A model generated the notes under the pieces. It ran no database searches. It saw only the letters and a program-made list of their open reading frames with translations, and had not been told where the DNA came from. Positions 29,378 through 38,175 of a stretch of DNA of 64,000 nt are shown here, in pieces. Numbering within the stretch: position 1 is the first letter of the stretch; each line of letters opens with the position of its first letter. A program made the position numbers and the translations under genes. Origin of the DNA: Bog-473 sp963824195. Lineage in GTDB: Bacteria > Actinomycetota > Acidimicrobiia > Acidimicrobiales > RAAP-2. The stretch covers positions 186,001 to 250,000 of the forward strand of contig CAWGOJ010000008.1 of NCBI GenBank assembly GCA_963824195.1. Reading direction: 5' to 3'.

Positions 29378-29500
29378 GGGCCATCGCAGGGCGCCGGCGG
29401 GCGGGCACCAGGGCGCCCACTGGAGTCGAGGTCCCTCGGGGCGGTGTCTCCGAGAACTATCCACGACTCCGTTTACAGTCCGGAGAAAGGCGTATGGCGC

Positions 29501-30565
29501 TCAGGAATCGGCGTCGGTCCCGTTGTGGCCGAGCCAGCGGTCGAGAAAGGCCAGGGCCTCGGTGCCGTGCCACTGGTGGCCGCCTTCGAAGATGTCGTGG
29601 ACCAGGCGCCCTGCGGCACCCTGCTGCTCGTAGACGAGGCGGGTACGGCGCACGGACTCGGTGGCGGCCGCCACGGGGAACAAGAAGTCCTCGGTGCCGG
29701 ACTCGACCAGCATCGGCCGGGGGGCGACCAGCGCGCCGAGGTCCTCGTGCTCGAGCCGGCCGAGCATTCCGAACATGATCTGCGAGCCGCACATGTTCCA
29801 GGGCATCTTGTGGCTCTCGGCCCACGAGGAGAAGTAGCCGCTCACCACCGACGCCGCCACGCGGGAGTCGACGGCGGCCGTGAACAGCGTGACGGTGCCC
29901 CCATAGGAGATGCCGACCATGCCCATACGGCCCGGGTCGACGAGCGGGTGCTGCTCCAGCACATCGAGGCAGCGCCGCAGGTCCCAGATGTTCTGGGCCA
30001 GTGGGTTCCAGCCCGCCATGGCGGCGTGGACCAGATTGGTGTCGCACGCGTAGTGGTCGTCGGGGTTCCAGTCGAGCCGCTCGCCGAAGCAGCGCAGGTC
30101 CGGCGCCAGCACGACGTAGCCGCGGCGGGCCAGCTGGAGCGCATAGTCAGCGTTGGGCATGTCGGTGTGCTCGAGCCCGACCGCCTGCGACTTGCCCGGG
30201 CCGTGGCCGTGGCAGGCGAGGACGGCCGCGCCGGGAGCCCCGCCGTCGCGCCCGTCGGGCACGAGCAGATATGCCGGCACCGACATGGTGTCCTCGGTGT
30301 CGAACACGATCTTGTCCCGGCGGTAACCATCGCAGCGCACGGACTCGAGGGTCTCGAGGTCGAGCGGGACGGGCTCGGGCTCGGGTCCAAGGAGCTCGGC
30401 GAGGCGGGGGCGACAGCGCTCGACCCACGCGAGCAGTAAGGCCGGGTCGCCCTCCGGGAGGGGGTCTTCGTGGACGGTGGCGGCCAGCCGGACCATCCAC
30501 TGGTACCAGGGCGAGTAGTTCCGGGCCGGCGGGGTCAGGACGAGGCCCCCCGTGTCGGTGCTCAT
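29501..30565 (-). CDS. Dienelactone-hydrolase/abhydrolase_7-like carbohydrate or ester hydrolase
   Basis: A 354-residue alpha/beta hydrolase of the acetyl-xylan-esterase/DUF-type group (PF12715-like). The oxyanion region is CHGHGPGK, the nucleophile GISYGG, the acid in SGTEDFLFP and the base in EGGHQW. The N-terminal 100 residues form the helical and strand lid seen in that group. No signal peptide is present, so it acts in the cytoplasm. It is divergent from the TauD-type dioxygenase gene. Its substrate may be an acylated sugar or a lactone. Confidence 0.82.
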   Translation of the reverse strand: MSTDTGGLVLTPPARNYSPWYQWMVRLAATVHEDPLPEGDPALLLAWVERCRPRLAELLGPEPEPVPLDLETLESVRCDGYRRDKIVFDTEDTMSVPAYLLVPDGRDGGAPGAAVLACHGHGPGKSQAVGLEHTDMPNADYALQLARRGYVVLAPDLRCFGERLDWNPDDHYACDTNLVHAAMAGWNPLAQNIWDLRRCLDVLEQHPLVDPGRMGMVGISYGGTVTLFTAAVDSRVAASVVSGYFSSWAESHKMPWNMCGSQIMFGMLGRLEHEDLGALVAPRPMLVESGTEDFLFPVAAATESVRRTRLVYEQQGAAGRLVHDIFEGGHQWHGTEALAFLDRWLGHNGTDADS

Positions 30566-30663
30566 TGACGGCCCCTTTCAGCGGCGCAGCAGTCGGTGGT
30601 GGGCCAATGTAGGTGAGCGGGGCAGGGATTGAGAGGCTGCGCGCCGTCGGGCAGACTGGCGCG

Positions 30664-31521
30664 GTGACCCTCGCCACCTCCGTCAGCGTCCACCCGATCT
30701 CCCCGACGGTCGGCGCCGAGATCTCGGGCGTGGACATCTCGGCCCCGCTCGCTCCCCAGGTCGTGGCGGCCGTCCGGCACGCGCTGAACACGCATCACGT
30801 CATCTTCTTCCGGGACCAGTCCCTCACCGCCGAGCAGCAGACCGGCTTCGCCCGCCAGTTCGGCACCGTCACCGAGGCGCACCCGGTGCTGCCCTCTATC
30901 GACGAGAGCCCCGAGGTGCTGGCCATCGACGGCAAGGTGGACCGGGCCAGCTGGTGGCACACCGACGTCACCTTCCTGGAGACGCCGGCGATGGGCTCCA
31001 TCCTCTACATGCTCGAGGCACCAGAAGTGGGCGGCGACACCATGTGGGCCAGCCTGCAGGACGCCTACGACGGGCTCGCCGCTCCGGTGCGTGCCATGTG
31101 CGACCAGCTGATCGCCATCCACCACGATCCGTGGTTCGCGGCGGACGTGGCCGAGCGGGGCGGCTACGAGTGGGACGGCGCCTGGCGCGAGAAGCTGCTC
31201 CCCGCGCTACACCCCGTCGTGCGCACCCACCCCGAGACCGGTCGCAACGGCCTCTTCGTCAACCGACAGTTCACCCGGACCGTCTTCGGGCTGTCGGACA
31301 ACGAGAGCAGCGCGATCCTCGAGATGCTCTACAACCACTGCATCAAGCCGGAGTACACCTGCCGCTTCCGCTGGCGCACCGGATCCGTGGCGTTCTGGGA
31401 CAACCGGGCCACGCTGCACTACGCACTCGACGACTACGGGGACGCCGCCCGCTACGCGCACCGGGTCACGCTGCGGGGTGACAAGCCCTACGGTCCGGCC
31501 ATGCCCCTGCCCGCGGGCTGA
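30664..31521 (+). CDS. TauD/TfdA-family Fe(II)/2-oxoglutarate dioxygenase
   Basis: A 285-residue dioxygenase. The iron site is His and Asp in WWHTDVTF plus the late His in RATLHYALDDY; the 2-oxoglutarate Arg is expected in YAHRVTLRGD. The N-terminal VGAEISGVDIS segment is typical. GTG at 30664 fits that N-terminus best, though the frame is open from a GTG at 30613. Family substrates include taurine, alkyl sulfates and 2,4-D; the sulfotransferase at 27447 hints at sulfur-linked chemistry nearby but there is no operon link. The CadD-like gene follows eight bases after the stop. Confidence 0.92.
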   Translation: MTLATSVSVHPISPTVGAEISGVDISAPLAPQVVAAVRHALNTHHVIFFRDQSLTAEQQTGFARQFGTVTEAHPVLPSIDESPEVLAIDGKVDRASWWHTDVTFLETPAMGSILYMLEAPEVGGDTMWASLQDAYDGLAAPVRAMCDQLIAIHHDPWFAADVAERGGYEWDGAWREKLLPALHPVVRTHPETGRNGLFVNRQFTRTVFGLSDNESSAILEMLYNHCIKPEYTCRFRWRTGSVAFWDNRATLHYALDDYGDAARYAHRVTLRGDKPYGPAMPLPAG

Positions 31522-31529
31522 CGGTCGCG

Positions 31530-32147
31530 TTGGCGGCGGGCGGCCTGGCGGCCGACCTCGGCATTGCCGCGGCGGCGTTCGTCGGGACCAACGTCGACAA
31601 CTCCCTCGTGACCATGGCCATGGTGGCGGGCGCGCCGCTGGAGCGGTCCCACCGCATCGCGGTCGGCCAGGTCATCGGCTTCGCCATCCTGGTCGCGGCC
31701 GCCGCTGCCGCCGCGGCGGTGCTGTTCGAGTTCTCGCCGGCGGTGGTGGGCCTCCTCGGACTCGTGCCACTGGCCATCGGGGTGCGGGGCCTGGTGGGGT
31801 TGCGGCGCGGAGCGCCGGGGTCGGATGGTGGCGGGCCCACGAAAGCGGCCGGGCGTGCGGTCGGCCGGTCGCTCACCGCGGCGGCGCTGGTGACCATCGG
31901 TGCCGGCGGCGACAACCTGGCCGCCTACATCCCCCTCTTCCGGGTGGGCGGGCCGACCAACCTGGCCGCGATCATGGCCGTGTTCGTGATCGGCGAGGTG
32001 GCGGTGACGGCCATCGTGCTGGCCGGGGGGCGTCACCCGAAGGCGCGGACCACCATGACGCGGCTCGGCACGGTCGCCGTGCCCGTCCTGCTGTGCTGCA
32101 TCGGCGTGCTCGTGATGGTGGAGGCAGGCACGTTCTCGCTGCTGTGA
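31530..32147 (+). CDS. CadD-like membrane transporter (cadmium resistance family)
   Basis: A 205-residue protein with about six hydrophobic segments. AFVGTNVDNSLVTMAM and the later VTIGAGGDNLAAYIPLF are the paired motifs of the CadD/PF03596 family; the two halves are inverted-repeat-like, as in the related LysE superfamily. It may export a divalent cation or small organic ion. The TTG start at 31530 is eight bases after the dioxygenase stop, so the pair is probably one operon. Confidence 0.82.
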   Translation: MAAGGLAADLGIAAAAFVGTNVDNSLVTMAMVAGAPLERSHRIAVGQVIGFAILVAAAAAAAAVLFEFSPAVVGLLGLVPLAIGVRGLVGLRRGAPGSDGGGPTKAAGRAVGRSLTAAALVTIGAGGDNLAAYIPLFRVGGPTNLAAIMAVFVIGEVAVTAIVLAGGRHPKARTTMTRLGTVAVPVLLCCIGVLVMVEAGTFSLL

Positions 32148-32156
32148 GCATCCCGA

Positions 32157-32558
32157 TCAGGGTGCCACCAGCTCGATGGCGATGCCATCGGGATCACGAA
32201 GCTGCAGCGAGGGGTGGCCGTTCTCCAGGACGACGCCCGCATGGTCGATGCCGGCGTCGGTGAGGTGCTCGGCCCAGGCGCCGAGGGAGCCACCGTCAGG
32301 CACGGCGAACGCGAGATGGTCCAGGCCTTCGTCGGCCGACCGATCGGCTGTGGGCGCACCCTGGGTCAGCACCACCACGACCTTTGCCGCGCGGTGTTGC
32401 AGCGCGACGTAACCGATGTCGGGATTCTCGGCGAAGGGGACGAGACCGAGGGCGGTGCTGTACCACTGTGCGCTGGCGAGCACGTCCGATACCAGGAGCT
32501 GCACGTGCGAGAGTCCGGTGATCGGCGCGCCGTCTCCAGGCTCAATGGCCGACGTCAC
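32157..32558 (-). CDS. VOC-family (glyoxalase/bleomycin resistance-like) protein
   Basis: A 133-residue protein with two beta-alpha-beta-beta-beta units of the vicinal-oxygen-chelate fold: GLSHVQLLVSDVLASAQWY and DHLAFAVPDGG. Metal ligands expected from the family are His in LSHVQL, the His in LDHLAF and Glu in IAIELVAP. The GTG at 32558 was chosen. It may be a dioxygenase, epimerase or binding protein. It converges on the CadD-like gene, nine bases apart. Confidence 0.85.
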   Translation of the reverse strand: MTSAIEPGDGAPITGLSHVQLLVSDVLASAQWYSTALGLVPFAENPDIGYVALQHRAAKVVVVLTQGAPTADRSADEGLDHLAFAVPDGGSLGAWAEHLTDAGIDHAGVVLENGHPSLQLRDPDGIAIELVAP

Positions 32559-32752
32559 CCTTCGGATCCTAACGAACGGTCCGATCCTCCGGCCCGTGCT
32601 CCATACGCTGCTGTCGGGCACTCCCCGTCGGGCACTGGCACGGATGATCCGGGCGCAACGGACGGATCCACGGCAATATGTGGCGTTCCGGGCCATGCTT
32701 GCCCACACGCCGTCAGGACCAGACGGCCCTTGACTCCATTCGGGGGGACCAC

Positions 32753-33844
32753 ATGACTTTCACACCCTACGACCGGCCTGTCCGCGCCGCCTTCGTGGGC
32801 CTCGGGCGCGTCTACGACCTCAATGTGCGCGCCTATCTCGACAACCCTGACGTCGAGATCGTGGCGCTCGTCGACCAGATCGATGAGCGCCGGGCCCAAC
32901 GCGGTGCAGACTGGCCGGCCGCGAAGACCTTTGCCTCCGCCGCTGAGCTGGCGGCCAGTGGCCTGGAGGTCGACGCCGTGGAGGTGTTGCTCCCGACCCC
33001 GCTGCACGACGACGCGGTGGTCGAGCTCCTCGGCTACGGGTGGCACGTCAACCTGCAGAAGCCCATGTGCAACGACCTGGCCGGCGCCCGGCGCATGGTG
33101 GATGCGGCGGCCGCGAACGACCGGCTGCTCCGCGTGATGGAGAACTACGTCTTCTACGAGCCGCTGATCCGGCTGAAGGAGGTCGTGGTGTCGGGCCGGC
33201 TCGGCGACATCAGCGGGTACCACATGAAGATGGTGGCCAGCGGCCGGGGTGGCTGGGACGTGCCGGCGAACAGCTACGAGTGGCAGTTCCGCCAGATGCA
33301 GAACGGCCGGGGGATCCTCGTCTTCGACGACGGTTGGCACAAGATGGCGACCGCCCTCTGGCTCTTCGGCCCGATCAGGGAGGTGCGGGCGTGGGTGGGC
33401 GGCACCGAGGTGGTGCCCGGCATCGAGCTCGACGCGCCCACCACTTTCGTGTGGGAGCACCACAACGGCGTCCGCGGCGTGTGGGACATCACGTTGGCAC
33501 CGGACATGTACCTGCGGTCCGACTACTACACCAACGATGAGCGATGGGAGGTCACTGGTCGAGCCGGCTATGCACGGGTCAACCGGTGCACGGGCAGGGG
33601 CATTCAGCAGCCGAGCCTTGAGGTCTATGTCGATGGGGTGATGCGCTCGTACCATGCCCTCGACGACGACTGGGCCAGCAGCTTCCGGGACTCGGGCCGG
33701 CACTGGCTGCGCTGGCTGCGGACGGGAGAGGGTCCGATGCTGTGGAGCGGCGACGAGGCCATGGAGGTGCTGCGGCTCGCCATCGCCGCATATGCCAGCA
33801 GCGCGTCGGGTGGTGCCGGGGTGGACCCGGCTTCTCTTCAATAG
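32753..33844 (+). CDS. Gfo/Idh/MocA-family oxidoreductase
   Basis: A 363-residue dehydrogenase. The dinucleotide motif is FVGLGRVYDLN, in which the usual G-x-G-x-x-G is loosened, and the catalytic Lys lies in NLQKPMCND, with Glu replaced by Gln as in the paralogue at 22773. GILVFDDGWHKMATALW carries the catalytic-region His. Length and order of features match the paralogue, so the two probably act on related substrates. The start ATG follows GGGGGGA. An EthD-like gene starts 27 bases after the stop, suggesting an operon. Confidence 0.88.
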   Translation: MTFTPYDRPVRAAFVGLGRVYDLNVRAYLDNPDVEIVALVDQIDERRAQRGADWPAAKTFASAAELAASGLEVDAVEVLLPTPLHDDAVVELLGYGWHVNLQKPMCNDLAGARRMVDAAAANDRLLRVMENYVFYEPLIRLKEVVVSGRLGDISGYHMKMVASGRGGWDVPANSYEWQFRQMQNGRGILVFDDGWHKMATALWLFGPIREVRAWVGGTEVVPGIELDAPTTFVWEHHNGVRGVWDITLAPDMYLRSDYYTNDERWEVTGRAGYARVNRCTGRGIQQPSLEVYVDGVMRSYHALDDDWASSFRDSGRHWLRWLRTGEGPMLWSGDEAMEVLRLAIAAYASSASGGAGVDPASLQ

Positions 33845-33870
33845 CCGAGGCCACTGAGTATCCTCGCCAC

Positions 33871-34236
33871 GTGGTCAAGCTCGTGTTCTGTCTCCACAGG
33901 CGATCCGACGTCGACGAGTCCGAGTTCCACCGATACTGGCGGGAGGTGCACGGACCGTTGGCCGCCTCGTTCGCACCTGTGCTCGGCTTCCGCAAGTACG
34001 TGCAGGTCCATGCGGCATCGGGTCCCCTGAGCGACGCCATCGCCACCGATCGGGGCGCACCTGAGCACTTCGACGGCGTCGCGGAGTTGTGGTACGACAG
34101 CGTGGACGATCTCCTGGCGGCTGCCGGCACCCCTGAGGGTGTGGCGGCAGCCGCCACCTTGCGAGCCGATGAGGCGAAGTTCATCGACCATTCCCGGTCG
34201 CCGATCTTTTTGGCCGAGGAGCACCAGGTTCTCTGA
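33871..34236 (+). CDS. EthD-domain protein
   Basis: A 121-residue ferredoxin-like protein starting at a GTG (VVKLVFCLHRRSDVDESEF). RYWREVHGPLAASF is the EthD signature with the conserved His. These small proteins are encoded beside P450, oxidoreductase and ether-degradation genes and are needed for them in some cases, with no known reaction. The gene lies 27 bases after the Gfo/Idh/MocA gene and is likely co-transcribed. Confidence 0.85.
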   Translation: MVKLVFCLHRRSDVDESEFHRYWREVHGPLAASFAPVLGFRKYVQVHAASGPLSDAIATDRGAPEHFDGVAELWYDSVDDLLAAAGTPEGVAAAATLRADEAKFIDHSRSPIFLAEEHQVL

Positions 34237-34280
34237 CACGCGCCGGGGCCCGCGCCGCGGTGAGATGATGAGGAGTCCCT

Positions 34281-34523
34281 ATGCCCGACGCCGTCGACTC
34301 GCTGATCCTGGACCTCCTCGAGTGGGTGGGCCCCCACCCCCGCCCCTACGCCGAGGTGATGGAAGCGTGGCGGACGTCGTGCCCGCGTCTGCCGGTGTGG
34401 GAGGAGGCCAACAGCCGGGGTTTCATCGAGCGCCATCGTGAGCCCGGATGCGGCGCGACGGTCTCGGTGTCGGCCGCCGGTTGGGCGCACCTGCGCGGGC
34501 AGCGCGCCCTGACCGCGCCCTGA
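34281..34523 (+). CDS. Small conserved winged-helix-like protein
   Basis: An 80-residue protein with a good ribosome site (GAGGAG). The sequence LLEWVGPHPRPYAEVMEAWR, PVWEEANSRGFIERHREPG and VSAAGWAHLR has the rhythm of a compact helix-helix-wing domain, with the AAG end resembling the last helix of wHTH proteins. I recognise it as a small conserved hypothetical seen in several bacteria, but have no function for it. Confidence 0.7.
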   Translation: MPDAVDSLILDLLEWVGPHPRPYAEVMEAWRTSCPRLPVWEEANSRGFIERHREPGCGATVSVSAAGWAHLRGQRALTAP

Positions 34524-34616
34524 CGCAGCGCCGGCGTCGGCCCGCCCCGGGGGTGGCCTCGCCGGCCGCGCCGTGCTTGACTGCGACCACAAGGCCGGAC
34601 ACAAGGGAGGGGCCCC

Positions 34617-35452
34617 ATGAAGGACCTGGAGGGCAAGGTCGCCGTCATCACCGGTGGCGCCAGTGGCATCGGCCGCGCGGTGGCCGAGCGTGCCGCCGCC
34701 GAGGGCATGAAAATCGTCCTCGCCGACATCGAGGAAGGGTCCCCTCAAAGCAGGCGGAGGGTGAGCTCACCGGCTTGGGTACCGAGGCCATCGGCGTGGT
34801 GACCGACGTGTCCGACGCCGCGTCGGTCCGCGCCCTGCGGGACCGGGCGCTCGACCGCTTCGGGGCGGTGCACCTGGTCCACAACAACGCCGGAGTGGGG
34901 CTGGGCGGCCCGATCTGGGACTTCTCCGAAGAGGACTGGCGCTGGATCCTCGGCGCCAACCAGTGGGGCGTGATCCACGGCATCTCGACGTTCGTGCCGC
35001 TCATGATTGAGCAGGGCGAGGGGCACGTGGTCAACACGGCGTCCATCGCCGGCCTCACGACCACGGCCTTCCTGGGCCCCTACCACGCGACGAAGTTTGC
35101 CGTCGTTGCCATGTCCGAGGCGCTCTACAAGGACCTGCAGGTCGCCGGTGCACCGGTGGGCGTCTCGGTCCTGTGCCCGGGCTTCGTCCAGACGCGCATC
35201 GCCGAGTCCGACCGGAACCGGCCGGCGTGGGCCCCCGAGCGCGATGTCGAGGGCGCGGAGGAGCTCCGGGGCGTGATCCAGAACATGGTGGACGCCGGGA
35301 TCCCACCGGCGGCGGTGGCCGACCGCGTCATCGACGCCGTCCGCACCGACACCTTCTACATCCTCACGCACCCCGAGCTGAACGAGGCGATTGAGACGCG
35401 GACCCAGGACATCTTGCTGGGCCGGCCGCCGTCGCCGACCAACATCGCCTGA
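34617..35452 (+). pseudogene. Short-chain dehydrogenase/reductase, frameshifted
   Basis: The ATG at 34617 follows AGGGAGGGG and opens a typical SDR (KVAVITGGASGIGRAVAER) that reaches a stop at 34802 in its own frame. The rest of the enzyme continues one frame earlier from about 34740: KQAEGELTGLG, the HNNAGVG strand, TASIAGL with the catalytic Ser and YHATKFA with Tyr and Lys. A single missing base near the CCCC at 34741-34744 would restore a protein of about 278 residues, normal for this group. All catalytic residues are intact. The remainder resembles NAD-dependent alcohol dehydrogenases of the mycobacterial SDR type. Confidence 0.82.
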
Positions 35453-35503
35453 GTCGCGTCGGCCGCGTTCGTCTCCGGAGCGCGGCGGTATCGCGGGAGC
35501 CGG

Positions 35504-38074
35504 CTATTCCTCGTGAAGGACGAACGCCGTCGCGGTCCGGGCGGCCCGCCGGCCCGGGATCACGGCGGCGGCGTTCGCCAGCACCAGGGCGATGGCCACC
35601 GCGAGGAGAACGGACAACGCCGGCACCGTGGGGGCCGGCACCGCTCCGATCTGGTCCGCGAAGAGGGTCCACAACCACCGGCCGAGCACGATGCCGAGCG
35701 GGACGCCGACCACGATGCCGATCGCGACCGCGATGGACGCGTGCCACGCCACCGCCGCCGACAACTGCCGCTGGACGAAGCCCAGCACCTTGAGCTGTGC
35801 GAGGTCTCGACGGCACCGCCGCACGGACGCCGCCAGGGCCAACCCGAGGGCAACGACCGCCGCGAGCGCCAGCCCGCCGGCGAGCAGGACCGGCGTGGTG
35901 CCCATGGAGCGGTAGTTGACAATCTGGGCGGGGCGCTGGACACCGATGGCCGTGGCCACGTTGCCGCCGCACACCGAGTTCGGTGGTTGCACGGCCAGGA
36001 TCCGGTTGGCGGCGGCGGAGAGCCGCTGCGCGGCGGCCTGGCCCTGCGCAGGGCTCAGACCTCCCCGGACACGCACGAAGACCATGTTGGGCCCGTTACA
36101 GGAGGGACCGTAGCCCTGCGGGCCCAGCGCCTCGGTGACAGGCCCGGCGTCGGCGGGCACGGCCGCGCCGATGCCCATGGAGGTATGGAGCCCCTCGGCG
36201 ATCCCGATCGCCGGCATCGTGGCCACGCCCACGATGGTCAAGGGGATGGGGCGGCGCGGATAGCCAGGCACGTATTGCAGGTCCACACTGTCGCCGATCC
36301 GCTTGTGGAGCTGCGCCAGCGTCGCCGCGCCAAGGACGATCTGGCGCGACGTGGCCAGCCCGTGTCCCGCCAGGATGGGTGGCGCGACGGTGGAGCCGGG
36401 GTCGGACAGCAGGGTGGGCACCTCGACCCCGTCCAGCTGCATGGTGGCGAACGAGACCCCCGAGTACGACGTGACCTCGGTGTCGTGCCGGAGTGTCGCC
36501 ACCGCTTTGTTCGGAACGGGCCCGTACCCGTCGGAGCTCTGGACTGCGTAGTCCCAATTCCACCCGTACAGGGCCGGGTGGGACACCAGCGTTTGCAGGC
36601 TGGCGCCGAAGGTCAACGTCGTGGTCACGACGATCATGGCGATCACGGCCGCGACGAGAGCCCATCGGTAGGGACCGGCCGTCCTGCCGTACCGCGCGTC
36701 GACCGCGAAGGAAGCGCCCGCGACGGCTGATGGCGGCAACCCGGTCCGGGCCATGAGCTGCCCGGTGGACGAACGGCGTGCGAAGGAGCGGGAGCGCCGC
36801 TCTGTGCGATGGGGCGCGCCGAGGAACGCGATGACCACGGCGCCGCCCCCGATGACGCCGACCAGGACGGCCAATCCGGCACCGAGCACGGTCCAGTCCG
36901 CGTTCACGCCGGCGTCCGGGTAGACGGGCCGCACGGGACCGATGGGGAAGAGGGGCGAGAGGGCCAGCGCCACCCCCACGGCGAGGACGGCTCCCGCCAG
37001 GACCGACCCCAATGTGCCCACGAGGCCGTCGAGGGTGGTCGTCGCCGGATCGGCCCCGACGGCCCGCATGACGGCCAGATCATGCTCGCGGGCGCTCAAC
37101 CGGCGGGCGACGAGTTGGATCCCGAGCAACAGGGCCGCCAACCCGGCGATGGCACCGAACACCCCGAGTGCCAGTGCCATGGGCCGTATCGACTGATCGG
37201 CTTCGGACTGGACCTGCGACACCACCTGGAAGTCGGTGAAGTAGCGCTCGGTCGAGTTCCATCGCCGCTCCACCGCCGCAACATCAGCCGCGCCGCCTCG
37301 CAGCTGCACCCCGAGGTACACGATGCTGCCGTCGCCGGCCACCGACCGGGTCAAGGCCGGCGTGGCCACCATGTAGGTGGGGTACTTGGCGATCTGGTCC
37401 TGCACCACCTCCCGGTTCAGCAGGCCGATGCCGACGACCTTGAGCCCGACGTGGCGGACGGCACCCGAACCGGAGGACGGCGAGATCACGACGGGGACCA
37501 CCTCACCGAGATGCAGCCCCAGCGATGCCGCAGCGCTCTGCGTGACCATGACCTCGTCAGCCCGGGCCGGATCCGCCATCCGGCCGCTCGTGACGGCGAA
37601 GCGATCCTGGTTGAAGAGCAGGCCGTCGACGCTCCCGACGAGGACGACGTTGCTATCGAGGCTCCGCGCCTGGACTCTCCCGGAGTGCACGAGCGACGCG
37701 CTCAGCGCCTCGTAGCTTTCGACATGCTTGACCTGCGGGTACCGGCGCACGGCGTCGACGAGCCGCTTCGCCTGGTTGGGCTGACCGACGCCCGGTCCAC
37801 CGCCGGCCGGCTCGATCATGAGATCCGACGGGTTCGAATGGGCCAGGAAGATGGAGAACGACGAGTCGGTCCGACGGGCCGCCGCCAGCGACCCCAGTGC
37901 GACGCCACCCACGAGGCCGATGAGGAGGACGAGCACCACATAGCTCGCTCGCTGCCGGCGCCAGCCGGCGACCGTTCTGTACCAGGCGGTCTGGAAGGCC
38001 GCCGAGCCGACCCGGCCGGCGTCCGTGGGGCGTGGCGCGGTCACCCCACCGGACGAGGCCGCCGCGCGCTCCAT
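35504..38074 (-). CDS. FtsX/MacB-type ABC transporter permease, large
   Basis: An 856-residue membrane protein. One N-terminal transmembrane segment (ASYVVLVLLIGLVGGVALG) is followed by a large extracytoplasmic domain of about 220 residues, a cluster of segments near the middle, a second extracytoplasmic domain and a C-terminal FtsX block with three segments (LLAGGLALAAVVALGLALAA, then WHASIAVAIGIVVGVPLGIV). This double-FtsX plan is that of permeases working with a LolD/MacB-like ATPase in lipoprotein, lipid or peptide export or in signalling. No ATPase gene is next to it in the window. It converges on the frameshifted SDR gene. Confidence 0.85.
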   Translation of the reverse strand: MERAAASSGGVTAPRPTDAGRVGSAAFQTAWYRTVAGWRRQRASYVVLVLLIGLVGGVALGSLAAARRTDSSFSIFLAHSNPSDLMIEPAGGGPGVGQPNQAKRLVDAVRRYPQVKHVESYEALSASLVHSGRVQARSLDSNVVLVGSVDGLLFNQDRFAVTSGRMADPARADEVMVTQSAAASLGLHLGEVVPVVISPSSGSGAVRHVGLKVVGIGLLNREVVQDQIAKYPTYMVATPALTRSVAGDGSIVYLGVQLRGGAADVAAVERRWNSTERYFTDFQVVSQVQSEADQSIRPMALALGVFGAIAGLAALLLGIQLVARRLSAREHDLAVMRAVGADPATTTLDGLVGTLGSVLAGAVLAVGVALALSPLFPIGPVRPVYPDAGVNADWTVLGAGLAVLVGVIGGGAVVIAFLGAPHRTERRSRSFARRSSTGQLMARTGLPPSAVAGASFAVDARYGRTAGPYRWALVAAVIAMIVVTTTLTFGASLQTLVSHPALYGWNWDYAVQSSDGYGPVPNKAVATLRHDTEVTSYSGVSFATMQLDGVEVPTLLSDPGSTVAPPILAGHGLATSRQIVLGAATLAQLHKRIGDSVDLQYVPGYPRRPIPLTIVGVATMPAIGIAEGLHTSMGIGAAVPADAGPVTEALGPQGYGPSCNGPNMVFVRVRGGLSPAQGQAAAQRLSAAANRILAVQPPNSVCGGNVATAIGVQRPAQIVNYRSMGTTPVLLAGGLALAAVVALGLALAASVRRCRRDLAQLKVLGFVQRQLSAAVAWHASIAVAIGIVVGVPLGIVLGRWLWTLFADQIGAVPAPTVPALSVLLAVAIALVLANAAAVIPGRRAARTATAFVLHEE

Positions 38075-38175
38075 GGCTCCAGCCTGCCCGATGGCCGCTT
38101 CGGCGCCAATGAGGTCAGCAGGTGCGCCGGCCTCGTGCTAGCACGAGTCCCGACCGGCAGCCGCCGGTGGGCCGG

